Shown here: in pieces, positions 16,001-25,921 of the stretch
Layout: the number at the start of each line of letters is the position of its first letter
Position numbering within the stretch: position 1 is the stretch's first letter
NCBI RefSeq assembly: GCF_001936615.1
Contig: NZ_MLBF01000020.1
Location: forward strand, 1-64,000
Direction of reading: 5' to 3'
DNA from: Desulfosporosinus metallidurans
Lineage (GTDB): Bacteria; Bacillota; Desulfitobacteriia; Desulfitobacteriales; Desulfitobacteriaceae
Length of the DNA: 64,000 nucleotides
The notes under the pieces: model-generated
What the model was told of the DNA's origin: nothing
Databases searched by the model: none
The model's input: only the letters and a program-made list of their open reading frames with translations
Program-made: the position numbers and the translations under genes

Positions 16001-17671
16001 CTAGAACAATCCTGTAATTGTTCCGTCAGCATCAATATCCATTCTCATTGCCGCCGGTCGTTTCGGCAATCCTGGCATGGTCATAATAGCACCCGTAATC
16101 GCTACCAAGAACCCGGCTCCAGCAGAGAGACGGACTTCCCGAACGGTGATCGTGAAACCCGTCGGCCGACCTAACCGAGTGGCGTCATCTGTGAGAGAGT
16201 ACTGTGTCTTTGCCATGCAGACAGGCAAATCACCATAACCCATCTCAACATATTTTTTCATGGAAACTTGAGCTGCTTTATCGAAGTTAACGCCATCCGC
16301 CCCATAAATCTCTTTAGCGATCTTCTCGATTTTCTCTTCAATGGACAACTCCAATTCATAGAGAACCTTGAATTTGGACACTTTGTGTTCGAGTACGGAA
16401 AGTACTTTTTCTGCTAGCTCAACGCCGCCTTCCCCACCCCGCGTAAACACTTCGGAAAGGGCCACTTCTGCACCTAACTCCTGACATCTCTCGCGCACTA
16501 AGTTTAGCTCATCTTCTGTGTCCGTTGGGAACCGGTTAATCGCTACAACCGCTGGAACACCAAATTTGCTCATGTTTTCAATGTGTTTCTCAAGGTTGAC
16601 CACACCCCGTGCTAAAGCTTCTAAATCTTCTGTGCCTAACTGATCTTTGGCTACCCCACCGTTCATCTTTAAGGCCCGAACAGTCGCCACAATGACGACA
16701 GCCTCAGGGTTCAATCCACCGAAGCGGCACTTCAGATCAAAGAATTTTTCTGCTCCAAGGTCAGCACCAAAACCAGCCTCTGTCACGAGATAATCCGCCA
16801 GTTTAAGGCCCAGTTTCGTTGCCATAATGCTGTTACACCCGTGAGCAATATTCGCAAACGGCCCACCATGGATAAAGACAGGCGTGTTTTCTAAGGTTTG
16901 AACAAGATTCGGTTTAATGGCGTCTTTCATAAGAAGCGCCATTGCCCCTTCGGCTTCTAAATCATGAGCAGTTACAGGCTTTCCTTCATAAGTATACGCC
17001 ACGACAATCTTACCAAAACGTGCTTTCAGATCCATAAGGTCACTAGCCAAACAGAGGATCGCCATGACTTCAGAGGCTACAGTAATATCATAGCCACTTT
17101 CGCGGGGTACCCCTTCCATCTTGCCACCCAAACCCATAACGATTTTGCGAAGAGCACGGTCATTCATATCCACGACACGGCGGAATACGACTTGACGAGG
17201 ATCAATATTTAAAAGGTTTCCTTGTTGAATGCTGTTGTCTAACATTGCTGCTAAGAGACTATGGGCCGACGTGATAGCATGAAAATCTCCGGTAAAATGG
17301 AGATTTATGTCTTCCATAGGAACTACTTGAGCATACCCACCTCCCGCAGCTCCACCTTTTACTCCAAAACAAGGCCCAAGGGATGGTTCACGGATCGCGA
17401 TCATAGCACTCTTGCCCATTTTGGAGAGAGCTTGTCCTAATCCCACAGTTGTTGTTGTTTTTCCTTCTCCTGCAGGGGTAGGATTAATAGCAGTGACTAA
17501 GATAAGCTTGCCATTGGGCTTATCGTTTAACCGATCCCAGACACTCAAATTAATCTTGGCTTTGTATTTACCATATAACTCGATCTCATCCTCTTTCAAA
17601 TCGAGTCCTTTGGCAATTTCTGAAATTGGTTTCATTACTGCTGCTTGTGCAATTTCAATGTCACTTTTCAA
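16001..17671 (-). CDS. fhs: formate-tetrahydrofolate ligase
   Basis: This enzyme makes 10-formyl-tetrahydrofolate from formate, THF and ATP, the entry step of the methyl branch of the Wood-Ljungdahl pathway and of one-carbon metabolism. At 556 residues it is the standard length. Clear motifs are the P-loop [37 protein letters not shown], and [20 protein letters not shown] near the C-terminus. The start is a TTG at 17671 with AGGGAG 8 nt upstream. It is monocistronic, ending in a strong terminator. Neighbouring corrinoid-type genes suggest use in a methyl-transfer route. Confidence 0.97.
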   Translation of the reverse strand: MKSDIEIAQAAVMKPISEIAKGLDLKEDEIELYGKYKAKINLSVWDRLNDKPNGKLILVTAINPTPAGEGKTTTTVGLGQALSKMGKSAMIAIREPSLGPCFGVKGGAAGGGYAQVVPMEDINLHFTGDFHAITSAHSLLAAMLDNSIQQGNLLNIDPRQVVFRRVVDMNDRALRKIVMGLGGKMEGVPRESGYDITVASEVMAILCLASDLMDLKARFGKIVVAYTYEGKPVTAHDLEAEGAMALLMKDAIKPNLVQTLENTPVFIHGGPFANIAHGCNSIMATKLGLKLADYLVTEAGFGADLGAEKFFDLKCRFGGLNPEAVVIVATVRALKMNGGVAKDQLGTEDLEALARGVVNLEKHIENMSKFGVPAVVAINRFPTDTEDELNLVRERCQELGAEVALSEVFTRGGEGGVELAEKVLSVLEHKVSKFKVLYELELSIEEKIEKIAKEIYGADGVNFDKAAQVSMKKYVEMGYGDLPVCMAKTQYSLTDDATRLGRPTGFTITVREVRLSAGAGFLVAITGAIMTMPGLPKRPAAMRMDIDADGTITGLF

Positions 17672-17914
17672 GTTATTAACTCCCTTCTAGTTTAGTTTTT
17701 ACAACCTTCTACGCTAACCTTTAGTTGGTATTTCAGCTTTCCTTTCTCATCTGTGCTTACTTGTATATACATGTGTATGTTCATGATCTTATCATATATC
17801 TCTTTCATTATTCTGTCAATAAGCCAAATTCTCACTCTTTGAATATTCAATAACCTGTTATTATTCAGCACCACGAAACAATCGATGCTCCTCATATTTA
17901 CAATCAATAAAAGA

Positions 17915-17947
17915 AGTAAGGCTGGAGAAAAGTTCCCCAGCCTTACT
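17915..17947 (-). terminator. terminator of the small sulfite-reductase gene
   Basis: AGTAAGGCTGG pairs with CCAGCCTTACT around an 11-nt loop, with TTCTTTTATT following on the minus strand. Confidence 0.85.
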
Positions 17948-18016
17948 CAATAAATTCCATATAAAGTTTTTCTACTGCATAAACTTCTGAACTGAGAGTA
18001 CTCCGTTTTACCCTAG

Positions 18017-18715
18017 TTAACCCACGAGAAAGCTCGCAACCGTCTCAAAACCCATTCTTTCCACAGTTTTAGCGAATCGTTCTCCAGGCAAGCCGTTCTC
18101 ACGATAATAAGTGATTGCCTTTTCAACAATATCCAACGCCTCACTGACTGAATAGAGGCCCGCTAATTCTTGACCCACCATGTGATCTTTGCCAAACATA
18201 CCTCCAATCATAATAGTGACTTGGTTAGGTTTTCTTCCTTGAAGCCCAATACATCCGAGCAGCGGCTTGGTACAGCCGTTATTACACCCGCTAACTACAA
18301 TTCTGAATTTATTCGGGAGCAATGATTTGTACTGTCCTCTATAAAATCGTTCATCAATTTCCTTACCCACATCCTCTGTGTTAAAGAAGCCAAATTTGCA
18401 AACATTCCCTTTGCAGACAAGTGCGGGTCTAACCCGTATCCCTGTGCCACCAATAAACAGGCCGACTTCCTTAAGCTCACTAGCTACCTTGTCTAGATCT
18501 TGATGCTTTATCCATGGAATTTCTACATTAGCTCTTTGAGTTAAGTTAAAAACGCCCTTGCCATATTTTTCACATATTTCCGCAATTTTACGTGCTACCT
18601 CCGCATTCATTTTACCAGCCGGTATTAAAACCCTACATGCAAAGTGAACACCGTCGTCGGAGGGTATATATCCTTGTCCTAGTAATGATTTCTTCTGGTC
18701 ATTCGTCAATTCCAT
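18017..18715 (-). CDS. small siroheme sulfite/nitrite reductase-like protein
   Basis: A 232-residue half-size member of the nitrite/sulfite reductase superfamily. It has the ferredoxin-like half domain (about 15-90) and the siroheme/[4Fe-4S] cysteine pattern in two parts: CKGNVC (Cys-x4-Cys) around residue 105, and CNNGC (Cys-x3-Cys) in VVSGCNNGCTKPLLGCIG. It resembles the low-molecular-weight sulfite reductases of anaerobes. There is no additional ferredoxin domain. It would reduce sulfite or nitrite with electrons from a partner protein. The ATG at 18715 has AGGAGG 7 nt upstream. It is about 40 nt downstream of the DsbA/FrnE-family gene, so both may be one unit. Confidence 0.8.
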   Translation of the reverse strand: MELTNDQKKSLLGQGYIPSDDGVHFACRVLIPAGKMNAEVARKIAEICEKYGKGVFNLTQRANVEIPWIKHQDLDKVASELKEVGLFIGGTGIRVRPALVCKGNVCKFGFFNTEDVGKEIDERFYRGQYKSLLPNKFRIVVSGCNNGCTKPLLGCIGLQGRKPNQVTIMIGGMFGKDHMVGQELAGLYSVSEALDIVEKAITYYRENGLPGERFAKTVERMGFETVASFLVG

Positions 18716-18752
18716 CAAAAAACCTCCTCGTATTTTTCTCCATTCCCATAAG

Positions 18753-19355
18753 CTACAGCAAGTTTCCGGCCATGCGGAAACCGTGCCCCTGCAAAAGTCT
18801 CTCTAGGGTTTTGTAACTCTGGGCCCCATGGGCTGCGCGACCATCGACGATAAAACAAGGAACCGTATGAATCCCTAAACGGTGAGCCTCTTCCTCATCG
18901 GCCCAAACAGCTTCTTCATATTTTCTTGTAACGAGTGAGTTCAGAAATTCTTCCCGATCCAGCCCGATCTGGACAGCAATCTCCGTCAAAACTTGTGGGT
19001 CATTAATATTTTTCTCTTCTTGAAATTGAGCAGCAAACACCGCATCATGATAGGCGTTTCCCAGCCCATGTTCTTCGGCGAATTTCGAACCTTCTAACGC
19101 TAAGCTTGAATGTTTACTCTTATCGTTAAACGTCATCTGCAACCCGTATTTTCGGCCTAAAGCTTCAATACTCGCTTTCGCCCGAGCTACATAGTTTGGC
19201 GGTTTTTCGGGGATTTCTATACCTTCCGGCCTAAGCTCAAAGGCCTTCCACTCTATATATAAATTGTAGTCCTTGGCCAACTGGTCAAGTGGGACTTTCC
19301 CAATCATACAATACGGTCATAAGAAATCTGAGAAAACTGTAATCTTGTCCACCAT
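18753..19355 (-). CDS. DsbA/FrnE-family oxidoreductase with in-frame TGA at the catalytic cysteine (probable selenoprotein)
   Basis: Translation from the ATG at 19355 (GGAGG 7 nt upstream) reads MVDKITVFSDFL, then TGA (19319-19317), then PYCMIGKVPLDQLAKDYN and onward in the same frame to 18753. FrnE-type DsbA proteins have a Cys-Pro-Tyr-Cys active site after the first strand, so the TGA falls exactly on the first catalytic cysteine, giving U-P-Y-C. The rest is a complete DsbA fold with the helical insert and the cis-proline segment GIHTVPCFIVDG. The total is 200 residues, normal for the family. A small hairpin (GGG 19301-19299 with CCC 19293-19291, loop AAAGU) starts about 16 nt after the TGA, where bacterial SECIS elements lie. 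The alternative is a nonsense mutation, or an internal start at 19307 lacking the active site. selA/selB/selC/selD are not in the window. Confidence 0.75.
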
Positions 19356-19447
19356 GATTATGCCTCCCATTTTAAAAAGTACCATCATATACACCAGTAT
19401 AGCTGGTACTTGACAGAAGTAAAACCTTACTCTCGGGCTCTTAGAAT

Positions 19448-20077
19448 TTATAACTCTTCATAAAAAGGCAGCTGTTCGCCCATCATACAAGCGATTCTCC
19501 AAAGATAATCGTTGCCCATACTCTCACGTTTATCTTCTTTGAATCCTTTATTTAGAAAGAGCTTCAGTGTACTTTTATTTGCTGCGTAACCTGATAAATA
19601 GTTTGCCCCTTGTTCTTTGGCAAACCTGCGTAAATTATTGAGTACCTTATCAAGGATAGCATCACTTAACGAGTCGAAGTTATCATTTTTCACTAAGACG
19701 ATATCATTAATAAAAATCTCTTGCTTGTTTAGCTTGGATATATGGAGACCGATTAAAGTATCTTCGGAACCTAAGGTATCCATCCACTTAATTTGGGGTA
19801 ATTGAACCCCGATCAAATCTGCAAACTCCGGGCTATTTTTATAGTTCTCGTAATACTCCTGCAAAAGTTCAACAAGAGACAGATTATGTGCTCTTGCTTG
19901 CACAGAGATATTATATTCGCCAGGATACTTCAGCCTAATCTCATCATCGCGAAACACCTCAATCCGAGGATCCTTTCCTACTTCCGCCGAGATGTCATCG
20001 ATCGGTAATATGCTATTTATTTGTTCCTCTGATGGATTCCACTGTTCAGAATAAATACGCCTTGGTTTAAGTGTCAT
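19448..20077 (-). CDS. GNAT-like N-acetyltransferase
   Basis: A protein of about 209 residues with a weak GNAT pattern: a strand-rich middle (TLIGLHISKLNKQEIFINDIVLV) and a C-terminal part with FAKEQGANYLSGYAANKSTLK and FLNKGFKEDKRES, the usual end of an acetyltransferase fold. The classical acetyl-CoA loop R/Q-x-x-G-x-G/A is degenerate. The ATG at 20077 is chosen because GAGG lies 6 nt upstream; an in-frame ATG at 20104 lacks a ribosome site. Monocistronic; substrate unknown. Confidence 0.6.
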   Translation of the reverse strand: MTLKPRRIYSEQWNPSEEQINSILPIDDISAEVGKDPRIEVFRDDEIRLKYPGEYNISVQARAHNLSLVELLQEYYENYKNSPEFADLIGVQLPQIKWMDTLGSEDTLIGLHISKLNKQEIFINDIVLVKNDNFDSLSDAILDKVLNNLRRFAKEQGANYLSGYAANKSTLKLFLNKGFKEDKRESMGNDYLWRIACMMGEQLPFYEEL

Positions 20078-20331
20078 TTCGAACCTCATCCTTTCGAAGT
20101 ACATTATTACATTCCGTTTCGAGTTTCCCCTTTACTGCGGTCTCATCCTTGTTCATCACCCTAATTCATTCTTTCCCTTTTATCTTACACTATTCGGTAA
20201 AATCCAATAAATTCCTCCCATTCCGATGAAAGAAGTTTCCAATGGTCAGTTAAAGTTACACTATCTCAGTTATATCACTTGCTCTCTTTTTTGCAATATG
20301 TCTTTTCCTTACGTTTTTTTCGAGTCAAAAA

Positions 20332-20843
20332 TCATAATGAAAGCATGAAGACGGAAATATAGATAGCGAGATAATAGGCTCCTTGAGAAATGTCTGTTAG
20401 AGGTTCATTCACCACGCCTGTTCCTCTAAAGATATTTACCAACATAATTATCGGCATAAATGTTGCCAACCCTAGACTAGGATATAGGCCTAGACTTCTT
20501 CTATGCCAAGTAAAGCCATAAGATTTTTGGCTTTCTTATTTACCTGCTCCAAACTCAGCCCGTAAACCTCTCCAATAAATGTAAGGTATTCGTAGGCTGT
20601 CAGGTTTTCGTATATATCCACTGTCTCAGGCACGTACCCTATTTTTCGTTTATATTCCACGTTGCCATTAGAGATATCCTCTCCAAAGATTCTGATCTCA
20701 CCTCTGTACCCTTCCAACAAACCAAGCAAGATTTTAACAGTGGTGCTCTTTCCAGCCCCGTTTGGCCCAATGTACCCGATAATCTGGCCCCTGTATATCT
20801 CCAGATTAATTCCCTTCAGAACTTCTTTTGTACCAAAACTCAT
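20332..20843 (-). pseudogene. ABC-transporter relic: ATPase N-terminus joined to permease C-terminus
   Basis: The open part (20490-20843) is the first 117 residues of an ABC ATPase with an intact Walker A (GYIGPNGAGKSTTVKIL) and Q-loop region but no signature motif, Walker B or H-loop; it stops at TAG after ALLGIEEV. Immediately downstream, in a shifted frame, the same strand encodes a hydrophobic permease-like tail (LGLATFMPIIMLVNIF...QGAYYLAIYISVFMLSL) ending at TGA 20334-20332. This is what an internal deletion of roughly one and a half genes in an ATPase-permease pair would leave. It follows the 963-residue vWA gene by 11 nt and was probably the last part of that operon. Confidence 0.75.
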
Positions 20844-20854
20844 TTTAAGATCTT

Positions 20855-23746
20855 TTATTTTTTCTCCACGGATTCCTTGATTTGACTATCTATTCTATTA
20901 TTATCCCTATTCGTTACTTTGCCTTTAGTTTCCGTACCCTTCGAAGCGATCTCCCCGTGCTCCTTCAAGTCTCCCACTTTTCGCCGTTTATCCTGCGCAA
21001 TGTTTGCTGTCTTCGGGCCTTCCTGCCTGTTCCTCTCCTCCGCTCTCTGCTCCCCGATCTTTATCTCACCCAAAGATTGATATAGCTGTTCCCTACTTAC
21101 TTTACGTTCTTTAATTGATTGGATCAAGGACTCTTGACCATGCTCCACTCTTTCTCCGCTTGCTGGCCGACCCAATCGGTGCCCTACTGCAGAAACCCAT
21201 TTTAAATTCCAATTAAAGCGTCGAGAGGCTATATCAATGGGTAAAAGCAAAACAGCAAACATCAGGAACTTCGGCCATAGAGGAATTTTTCCCACGGCTT
21301 CTGGTGCCTTTAGTTTTCCTATCGAATCAAACTGAGTAGGATCAAGGACTTGCCCTCCCCCTGCTGAGGCAAGTTGTTCCAGAAATTTGAGTTGATCCGC
21401 TTGGAGCAAAAATTCCGGGGAATAGGACTGAACGAGACCTGTGGTTTGTTGGTGTACTATCTTGTCGCCTTCTTTTTCAACCACTTGTATCATATATGCA
21501 CCCGGTTGCTCCATGGGAAAGTCCACTTGATACTGTCCTGGACTTATCGCGGGTATCATCAGATCCGAAGAACTTCCATTGGGGTCGATAACCTTAGCCT
21601 GCAGATCCGCAGCTTTACCACGTTCCACCGGCATATCCACGCTAATCCGACCTAAGCCCCCGTCACGAGTTGTGGTTACATTCAGGCCGTTTACATTCTC
21701 TTCTGGCAGTGTCCAACTCATCACCTTTCCCCAAAATTGCGGGAAAGCAGGCCAATTTACCCAGTGCTCTGCCCAACGTCCTTTGCTGTCACTAGTCCAG
21801 GCCACAGTTCGTCCAAGTCCATAGTGCCAGCGCGCCAAAACGGGATCTCCTTCATGGCTGGTAAGCACGACTTCCGCCGTATCTTTAGGGGTTGTGGCAA
21901 CATAACCCAATAGCTGAGGTAGTTCATTAACCGTCGGCAACATACCGGTCGAGGCTGTGACCACTGGAGTAAAAGGCTCTTGCACAAAATAACTGCGGGT
22001 AACCATCATCGTTTCTTTAGCGAAGATCTTAGGAATAGTGTCTATCTGATTGGTAAAGTAATACCGACCATGTCCTTCTTGGGCTAGATACTTCAGTAAC
22101 GACGTATCTGAATCACTGCCTACTGCTACGACAGACAAGGTTACATTATCCGCTTCCATTTGCTTAAGCAGATGGTCATAATCTCCCCCATACTTGGAAA
22201 CCCCGTCGGATAAAAGAATAATATGCTTCACTTTGACTTTGGCTTCTTTGAGGGCCTTATATGCCGCTTCCAAGGAGGGGTACATATTCGTACCCCCACT
22301 GGGTTCAATGGATCCGATCTGCTCTTGGACCGATTTTTTATTAATTAACGGTGCCGTTTTAACCACCCATTTATACTCGCTGTCGAAGGTAATCACACCT
22401 AGTTGGTCTTTAGTGTCCAAGATTTCGGTTGCTCGCAGGGCAGCCTCCTTGGCCATATCCATTTTTGTGACGTTATTTTGCGTATGACACATACTACCTG
22501 ATTTATCGATCAGCAGATTCAAGCCCACACTCGGCAGCTCTGCTTTACCCGTAATCTCCATATTAACTGGCAACGCTTTTTCAACTGGGGTCTTGAAATA
22601 GCCACCCGGCCCAAAGCTATTCTCTCCTCCAACCATGACTAAACCCCGCCCTAAATCACGCACAAAATTCTCTAAGGCTTGCATTGTCGCATCAGGCAAA
22701 TCCGTCGCGGGCACATTAACGAGAACAACCGAAGAGTACTGGGCCAGTCCCGTTAACGTTTTAGGCATAGACTCCGAAGCAACGGTCTCCACCTTAAAAT
22801 TCACGGAGGCTAACGCTGTTCCCAGCGCTTTACTATCCCCTTGGGTTCCTTCCACAACTAAGATCCTTGGCACCCCTTCAACTTGGGTTATGGCTTGGGC
22901 CATGTTATTTTCTTTATGCGTATCTTTAGCACTGATAACCTCAACCTTATAGGTATGTAAGCCTGCCTTTTCAGCATTCATACCCCAGACCAGTCGACTT
23001 ATACCCTTTTCGATCTTAATTTCTTCTTCTCGCAATACTTTGTTATCCACCATTATCCGTACAGTGCCGCTGGTCGAAACCGTGCTTTCCAGCGTTGCCT
23101 TCAAGTCAAAGAACTCTCCTTCTTTAAGGCGGGAAGGAAGGTCAACGGTTTTCACCAGAACCTCTGGCCCACTAGAGGGAACGATTGGTAGTACATCAGT
23201 CCGAATCCCTTGTTGATTTAACAATTTGGCCTGTTCCAGAGCATTGCCCCGATTTTGTTTGCCATCCGTCAATAAGACGATATGTTTACCCTGTTCCTCA
23301 GGCATCAAAGAGCGAGCCAGTCTTAAGCCTGTTGCTAAATCCGTATAGTTAGGGTCAAGCACCCCTTGCAACCCTTTAAAATCGGGATGAGTTTCTACCG
23401 GATATTCGACCATCGGCCTTTTCCCTAGACTCACAACTCCTGCTCCCATAGTCGCAGGCAGGGAAGCTAGGGATTTACTGATCCACTCACTAATTTCTTT
23501 GTCCTTTTCCTGTAATGAAGCCGATCGGTCGGCTACATAAACCACCGATTTTTCCGAGTGTCGAAAATTAAGTTGCATCCCAGCCAACGAGAGAACCAGC
23601 AAGGTAACCAAAACTAAGCGCACCCCTAAAAAGCCTTTTTGTTGCCGGATGGTAAAAGCCTTAGGACTTGTTTTCCAAAGATCAACAAAATACGCTGCCA
23701 AGACAAATAAAAGCAAATAGAGAGGTTGTGAAAAACTAATGCCCAC
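20855..23746 (-). CDS. large membrane protein with two von Willebrand factor A domains
   Basis: A 963-residue protein. Two membrane segments at the N-terminus (about 7-22 and 41-57), a first vWA-like domain with MIDAS VADRSAS (D73), an immunoglobulin-like linker, a glutamine-amidotransferase-like fold (LGRGLVMVGGENSFGPGGY), a second vWA domain with a canonical MIDAS LLIDKSGSM and GGTNMYPS, an extracytoplasmic beta region, one more membrane segment near residue 845, and a charged cytoplasmic tail rich in Lys/Glu/Arg. It resembles the YegR/BatB-type proteins found with MoxR and DUF58. It overlaps the upstream vWA gene by 11 nt. The MoxR AAA+ protein at 27618 is the likely ATP-driven partner. 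Confidence 0.85.
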   Translation of the reverse strand: MGISFSQPLYLLLFVLAAYFVDLWKTSPKAFTIRQQKGFLGVRLVLVTLLVLSLAGMQLNFRHSEKSVVYVADRSASLQEKDKEISEWISKSLASLPATMGAGVVSLGKRPMVEYPVETHPDFKGLQGVLDPNYTDLATGLRLARSLMPEEQGKHIVLLTDGKQNRGNALEQAKLLNQQGIRTDVLPIVPSSGPEVLVKTVDLPSRLKEGEFFDLKATLESTVSTSGTVRIMVDNKVLREEEIKIEKGISRLVWGMNAEKAGLHTYKVEVISAKDTHKENNMAQAITQVEGVPRILVVEGTQGDSKALGTALASVNFKVETVASESMPKTLTGLAQYSSVVLVNVPATDLPDATMQALENFVRDLGRGLVMVGGENSFGPGGYFKTPVEKALPVNMEITGKAELPSVGLNLLIDKSGSMCHTQNNVTKMDMAKEAALRATEILDTKDQLGVITFDSEYKWVVKTAPLINKKSVQEQIGSIEPSGGTNMYPSLEAAYKALKEAKVKVKHIILLSDGVSKYGGDYDHLLKQMEADNVTLSVVAVGSDSDTSLLKYLAQEGHGRYYFTNQIDTIPKIFAKETMMVTRSYFVQEPFTPVVTASTGMLPTVNELPQLLGYVATTPKDTAEVVLTSHEGDPVLARWHYGLGRTVAWTSDSKGRWAEHWVNWPAFPQFWGKVMSWTLPEENVNGLNVTTTRDGGLGRISVDMPVERGKAADLQAKVIDPNGSSSDLMIPAISPGQYQVDFPMEQPGAYMIQVVEKEGDKIVHQQTTGLVQSYSPEFLLQADQLKFLEQLASAGGGQVLDPTQFDSIGKLKAPEAVGKIPLWPKFLMFAVLLLPIDIASRRFNWNLKWVSAVGHRLGRPASGERVEHGQESLIQSIKERKVSREQLYQSLGEIKIGEQRAEERNRQEGPKTANIAQDKRRKVGDLKEHGEIASKGTETKGKVTNRDNNRIDSQIKESVEKK

Positions 23747-25556
23747 GTAAATACACCCACCATTCCACCGCTAAAAGCAGCAAGGCCGTCAAAACAAGCC
23801 AAGGCCAAAACTCCCATTTCACCTTAGTACTGACTTCCACGTTCAGATCCTTTTTGCCAAGCATCAGATGAATAACGGGTTTAACTTGGGATTCTTGAGC
23901 AGAGAAATAATTAACCGCGATAGGGCTCAGCGCTTTTTCTCCTTTACTCACCTGTTCCAGCTTATATAATCCTGGACTAAATTTTTCGGTTCCTTTGGTG
24001 ATCGGGAAGGGGGGCGCGAGAGAAATCTTTTTGCCATCCGGTTGATAGAGGTTTACCTCATCCACCTGGGGGCGCACCCTCAATTCCCACGGTGATCCGA
24101 TCGTCACTTGGGTTTCTGCAGGTTCCCCCCCAGGAAGAAGCCAATTCGTCAAATTCTGAATCAAAATTGGAAAAGCCGCTCGGAGAGGTAGATCAGATTG
24201 ATGCAAATCAAAACCAAAAACTGCAGCTCTTACCTGACCAATTTTCCCTATCCCTAACATGGTCCGCTCCCCGCTTTTCAACAGCGCTTGCCCATCCGCG
24301 GAAAGTTTAACGTCTTTACTTGTAGCCACATGAACATCCGACCATGAAACATGATCTAGAAGGGGTTGCTCTGGCGCGGGTTGTAATTTTTCTGTGACTG
24401 ATCCGTCCCTTTCTCCAATCAAGCCACTTGAAGTAGGGGGATTGAACACTAACAGTTGACCTTCTAGCGGCTTATCCGGCCAAAAACCATCTAAGACATA
24501 AAGGTCGTATTTATCTTTGACACTGGAATATGCTTCAGGCTTTACCTTATGAACCTCCAGAAGAGAATTTAATTTCAGGACTTGTTCCAGAAAGGAATTA
24601 CCCTCCGTCACCAGCAAAACTTTGTTCAGAGCGTCCTTATGAGGAACCAACCAAGCGGTATTGTCAATCTCCAAAGCATCGTTTACTTCTAAACGCGCTT
24701 CTAAATAAGCGGTTTGTTTGGGTACAGGCCAGAAGAGATATCCTGGTTTACCTGGTTCAACCTTGACTGCTTGGACGTCTAGCATCTTGCCTTCAGAAAG
24801 TAGATTGACGGTGACCTCCTGCTCTTCAGCACCATAATTATCAATCCTCGTCATAGCAACTGGTCCTTCTGGACCGTCACGCCAAGAAAAAGCCCCTATA
24901 GCTAAATTATCTTCGCGGGTACCAATCCGTCGGTATTGAAATTCTTTTACTCCCACAGGTCCTTCCGGTAAACTTACTCCACCGTCACTGTAAAAAATCA
25001 CCGGGGCCATGGTTCCCTTTTCCAGAAGTGCTGAGACTAAAGAAAGAGTGTTGTCGAGATTCCCCTCCTGATAACCCGGTTGCATCCCCTGTAAAGCGTT
25101 GAGAACTTCCTCTCGATCACTTTGGTTAGCCAGTATTTCTGGAACTGGCCCCACACCGATTAGCGTAAACTTTGTCCCGCTACTTTGGGCTTTGATTAGC
25201 TTTTCAGCCTCTGCCTTTGCCAGTTCCAGCCGGGTCCCCCCCTCTTCCTTAGTCATCATACTCGTCGAAGTATCCACCAAGAGAATGAAACTGGCACCTG
25301 CCTGCTGATCTCGCTCTAAAAAAGGGCGAGTTAAAGCCAAGACCAAGAGCAAAGCCAGCAGGAGCTGTATGAATAAAAGCAGGTTACGTCGCAATTTCTG
25401 CCAAGGGGTTTGCGAAATGGTATCCGCTAAAGCCTTTTGCCAGAGTAACGTACTACTCACCATTTGCTGTTGTTTCTTTTGCTTGAGTAAATAAAACAGA
25501 ATAATGACGGGAATGGTCAGTAAGAAAACCAACGCGAAGGGAGCCAGGAACTGCAT
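23736..25556 (-). CDS. BatA-type membrane protein with vWA domain
   Basis: A 606-residue protein starting with the BatA N-terminal region: a membrane segment at residues 3-23, the conserved SSTLLWQKALAD, and a second segment (LLLFIQLLLALLLVLALTRP) before a vWA domain with MIDAS LLVDTSTSM (D95). A beta-rich extracytoplasmic part follows, and a last membrane segment lies near residues 580-600 (WPWLVLTALLLLAVEWWVY). An RBS-like AGAG precedes the ATG. It is the first gene after a 1-kb break in the cluster that holds the Uma2 gene on the other strand, so it may need its own promoter in 25557-25921, although I see no clear one. Confidence 0.85.
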   Translation of the reverse strand: MQFLAPFALVFLLTIPVIILFYLLKQKKQQQMVSSTLLWQKALADTISQTPWQKLRRNLLLFIQLLLALLLVLALTRPFLERDQQAGASFILLVDTSTSMMTKEEGGTRLELAKAEAEKLIKAQSSGTKFTLIGVGPVPEILANQSDREEVLNALQGMQPGYQEGNLDNTLSLVSALLEKGTMAPVIFYSDGGVSLPEGPVGVKEFQYRRIGTREDNLAIGAFSWRDGPEGPVAMTRIDNYGAEEQEVTVNLLSEGKMLDVQAVKVEPGKPGYLFWPVPKQTAYLEARLEVNDALEIDNTAWLVPHKDALNKVLLVTEGNSFLEQVLKLNSLLEVHKVKPEAYSSVKDKYDLYVLDGFWPDKPLEGQLLVFNPPTSSGLIGERDGSVTEKLQPAPEQPLLDHVSWSDVHVATSKDVKLSADGQALLKSGERTMLGIGKIGQVRAAVFGFDLHQSDLPLRAAFPILIQNLTNWLLPGGEPAETQVTIGSPWELRVRPQVDEVNLYQPDGKKISLAPPFPITKGTEKFSPGLYKLEQVSKGEKALSPIAVNYFSAQESQVKPVIHLMLGKKDLNVEVSTKVKWEFWPWLVLTALLLLAVEWWVYLRGH

Positions 25557-25921
25557 TACACCAACTCTTTTCTCAATTTAACATCTAGATAATCTAGACA
25601 TCAGCTTCTCCACTGATGAATTTGGACTTTAAACTTGAAGGCTTTCGCAACATATACTATAATCTAGTTAATCGGAGAACTATACGTTTAGATTCAATTC
25701 AATTCCTAACAGTTTTTTAATCTCTGAACCTCTTGCTTGATTCTATTTATCAACTTTATTCTACAAACTACAACTATTCATGCAAAATTATGTTGTTTCT
25801 TGCTATTATAATGCTATAATTTATGTCTTCAGTTAGTTATTTCAAAACAAAGTATACCAGAAGATCATTATAAACAAGTTATTCCAAGTTATAGAAAACT
25901 CGGAAAAGGAGTGAATTTATA
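25557..25921. other. AT-rich intergenic region between batA-type and Uma2 genes
   Basis: Divergent starts on both sides, so promoters for both genes should lie here. I see no coding potential. A short ATCTAGATAATCTAGA near-palindrome lies at about 25584-25600. Confidence 0.4.

Noticed and set aside
17692..17907. 71-codon minus-strand frame upstream of fhs
   Set aside because: Composition is not protein-like, it has no ribosome site, and it occupies the fhs promoter region.
19305..19307. ATG at 19307 as the start of the DsbA-family gene
   Set aside because: It has no ribosome site and removes the first strand and both active-site residues; the frame is continuous through the TGA to ATG 19355, which has GGAGG at good spacing.
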